Below, piece by piece: positions 6,880 to 7,778 of a DNA stretch of 7,778 nt (the stretch's first letter is position 1; each line of letters opens with the position of its first letter). The DNA lies in assembly GCA_030430975.1 (NCBI GenBank), contig JAUIKB010000236.1, forward strand, positions 1 through 7,778, in the 5' to 3' direction. This DNA is from Polyangia bacterium. Lineage in GTDB: Bacteria; Myxococcota_A; Polyangia; Polyangiales; Polyangiaceae. A program made the position numbers and the translations under genes. The notes below the pieces were generated by a model. The model was not told where the DNA came from, ran no database searches, and worked only from the letters and a program-made list of their open reading frames with translations.

Positions 6880-7587
6880 ATGCAACGCACGGCCGAGGTA
6901 GCCCAGCATGCAGGTACAACCGTGACGCCCACATCGACACGTCGAGTGACCGCCTTGGATCGGCTGCACTCGCTCACCGGCGCGGTGCCTCTCGGTGTAT
7001 TCTTGATCTATCATGTGTGGTCGACCGCCCATGCCACGCGGGGACCGGACGCCCTGCACCGGGCCCTCGGTGGCACGCCTCCCCCCTGGCGCGTAGCTGC
7101 AGAGGCCGTCTTCGTCCTTGCACCTCTTGTTTTCCACGCAGCGTATGGTGTCGTCCTGACGATCCGGCGACGTCGACTTAGACCGAGTTCACGAGCTACG
7201 ACGCTGCACCGCTTGCAGCGCGCCAGCGGCGTCGTCACGCTCTGTTTTCTTGCCTATCATCTTTGGGTTTACCGGCTTCAGGTCGCGTTAGGACGAATCG
7301 ATAGCTCCGACCTTTTCCCCACGCTGGTCGCCCGACTCAGCGCTACGGTCTTCGGCGGCGTGCCGCTCGAAGCGTTCTGCTACTTGGTCGGGCTGGCCGC
7401 CGCGAGCTTTCATTTCAGCGTGGGACTAACAGCGCTCACACGGTCCTTCCCGGTCGCTGCGTCATCCGTGGCTGGTCGGCGGGCGGCGTGGGCGTTCGCT
7501 GTCATGGGCGTGTGTCTATTCGCGGTGGGCGCTCACACGGTAATCTTCCTCGCTACCGGGTCACGGTTGCTCTCCGGGGTCAGCTGA
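6880..7587 (+). CDS. sdhC: Succinate dehydrogenase/fumarate reductase cytochrome b subunit (type B, dihaem)
   Basis: This 235-residue inner-membrane protein resembles the single large cytochrome b subunit of type B succinate:quinone oxidoreductases (Bacillus subtilis SdhC, Wolinella FrdC), which carries two haems b and passes electrons between the flavin/iron-sulfur subunits and quinone. Five membrane helices are visible at about 31-50, 71-94, 113-133, 162-187 and 203-228. Four histidines in the first four helices fit the axial haem ligands: His45 (IYHVW), His86 (VFHAAYG), His127 (AYHLW) and His178 (FHFSVGL), spaced 41, 41 and 51 residues, close to the B. subtilis spacing. RLHSLTGAVPLGVF near the start and RLQRASGVVTL before helix 3 are family-like. 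The start is set by AGGAA nine bases upstream. sdhA and sdhB do not follow directly: 64 bases on, a lipoprotein gene begins. The gene diverges from the LpoA-like gene with 18 bases between start codons. Confidence 0.87.
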   Translation: MQRTAEVAQHAGTTVTPTSTRRVTALDRLHSLTGAVPLGVFLIYHVWSTAHATRGPDALHRALGGTPPPWRVAAEAVFVLAPLVFHAAYGVVLTIRRRRLRPSSRATTLHRLQRASGVVTLCFLAYHLWVYRLQVALGRIDSSDLFPTLVARLSATVFGGVPLEAFCYLVGLAAASFHFSVGLTALTRSFPVAASSVAGRRAAWAFAVMGVCLFAVGAHTVIFLATGSRLLSGVS

Positions 7588-7651
7588 ACCCTTGCTGTTC
7601 CAGCGCCGTCGGCTCGTCGTGCCCTCCCACGTTTTGGGTTAGACTCACGAT

Positions 7652-7778
7652 GTGGGCTTATCTGGCGTCAACACAGAACGACACAGCATCGCCTCACATC
7701 TCGCGGCCGCGACTCTGATGGTGGCGGTCCTGTCTGGCGGCTGCAACTCCGAACGCAGCTTTGCCGATCCGGCATCCG
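7652..7778 (+). CDS. Putative lipoprotein, N-terminal part (3' truncated)
   Basis: From a GTG at 7652 the frame stays open to the window edge, giving 42 residues. The beginning looks like a lipoprotein signal peptide: a polar n-region with Arg and His (NTERHSIASH), a hydrophobic stretch LAAATLMVAVL and then SGGC with Cys31, followed by a polar mature start (NSERSFAD). The lipobox is not ideal because Ser rather than Leu is at -3. An in-frame stop at 7640 limits the start to this GTG or to the ATG at 7718, which would leave too short a signal peptide. No clear Shine-Dalgarno or promoter was found. It follows the cytochrome b gene by 64 bases and may share its transcript. The function cannot be told from this fragment. 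Confidence 0.5.
   Translation, partial: MGLSGVNTERHSIASHLAAATLMVAVLSGGCNSERSFADPAS

Noticed and set aside
6862..7137. N-terminal extension of the LpoA-like gene to 7137
   Set aside because: It would put 92 residues before the signal peptide, overlapping the cytochrome b gene in antisense; the lipoprotein signal demands a start close to the RTSRR segment.

Overview
The window is GC-rich, densely coded bacterial chromosome. It uses GTG starts freely: at least four of the seven genes begin with GTG. The mix of genes suggests a didermic (Gram-negative type) bacterium: a MlaE-type lipid-transport permease, an LpoA-like lipoprotein, a secreted family-I lipase and a five-helix dihaem cytochrome b of the succinate dehydrogenase type B kind. 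A member of the former Deltaproteobacteria such as Myxococcota would fit, but this is inference from gene content and style; no marker gene is present to settle it. No tRNA, rRNA, CRISPR array, insertion sequence or phage gene is visible.

Layout from left to right. At 3-683 (+) is the C-terminal part of a triacylglycerol lipase whose N-terminus lies outside the window. A 383-base gap follows, then a five-gene block on the minus strand, read right to left: an LpoA-like lipoprotein (5005-6861), tsaE (4493-5008), an mlaE-like permease (3697-4503), a membrane-anchored sulfatase/phosphoethanolamine-transferase-like enzyme (1664-3634) and a small stand-alone RelA/SpoT-type HD hydrolase (1067-1594). 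The first three genes overlap by 4 and 11 bases and are almost certainly one transcript. The last two follow after gaps of only 62 and 69 bases, with no convincing terminator between, so they may belong to the same unit. On the plus strand at the right end are a succinate dehydrogenase-type cytochrome b (6880-7587) and the start of another lipoprotein gene (7652 to the window edge).

Reading the genes together: the minus-strand block is mostly about the cell envelope. It offers possible control of peptidoglycan synthases (LpoA-like), phospholipid traffic between membranes (MlaE) and modification of an envelope polymer or lipid (the sulfatase-fold enzyme). A housekeeping tRNA t6A-modification ATPase (TsaE) is embedded in it, and a likely alarmone-hydrolase gene closes it. 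A shared growth- or stress-linked role is possible but inferred. The most unusual points are the MlaE permease without its ATPase or MCE partners, the cytochrome b without sdhA/sdhB directly after it, the divergent start codons only 18 bases apart at 6861/6880, and the threonine nucleophile in a protein with an otherwise arylsulfatase-like C-terminus. I found no clear evidence of a wholly new system.
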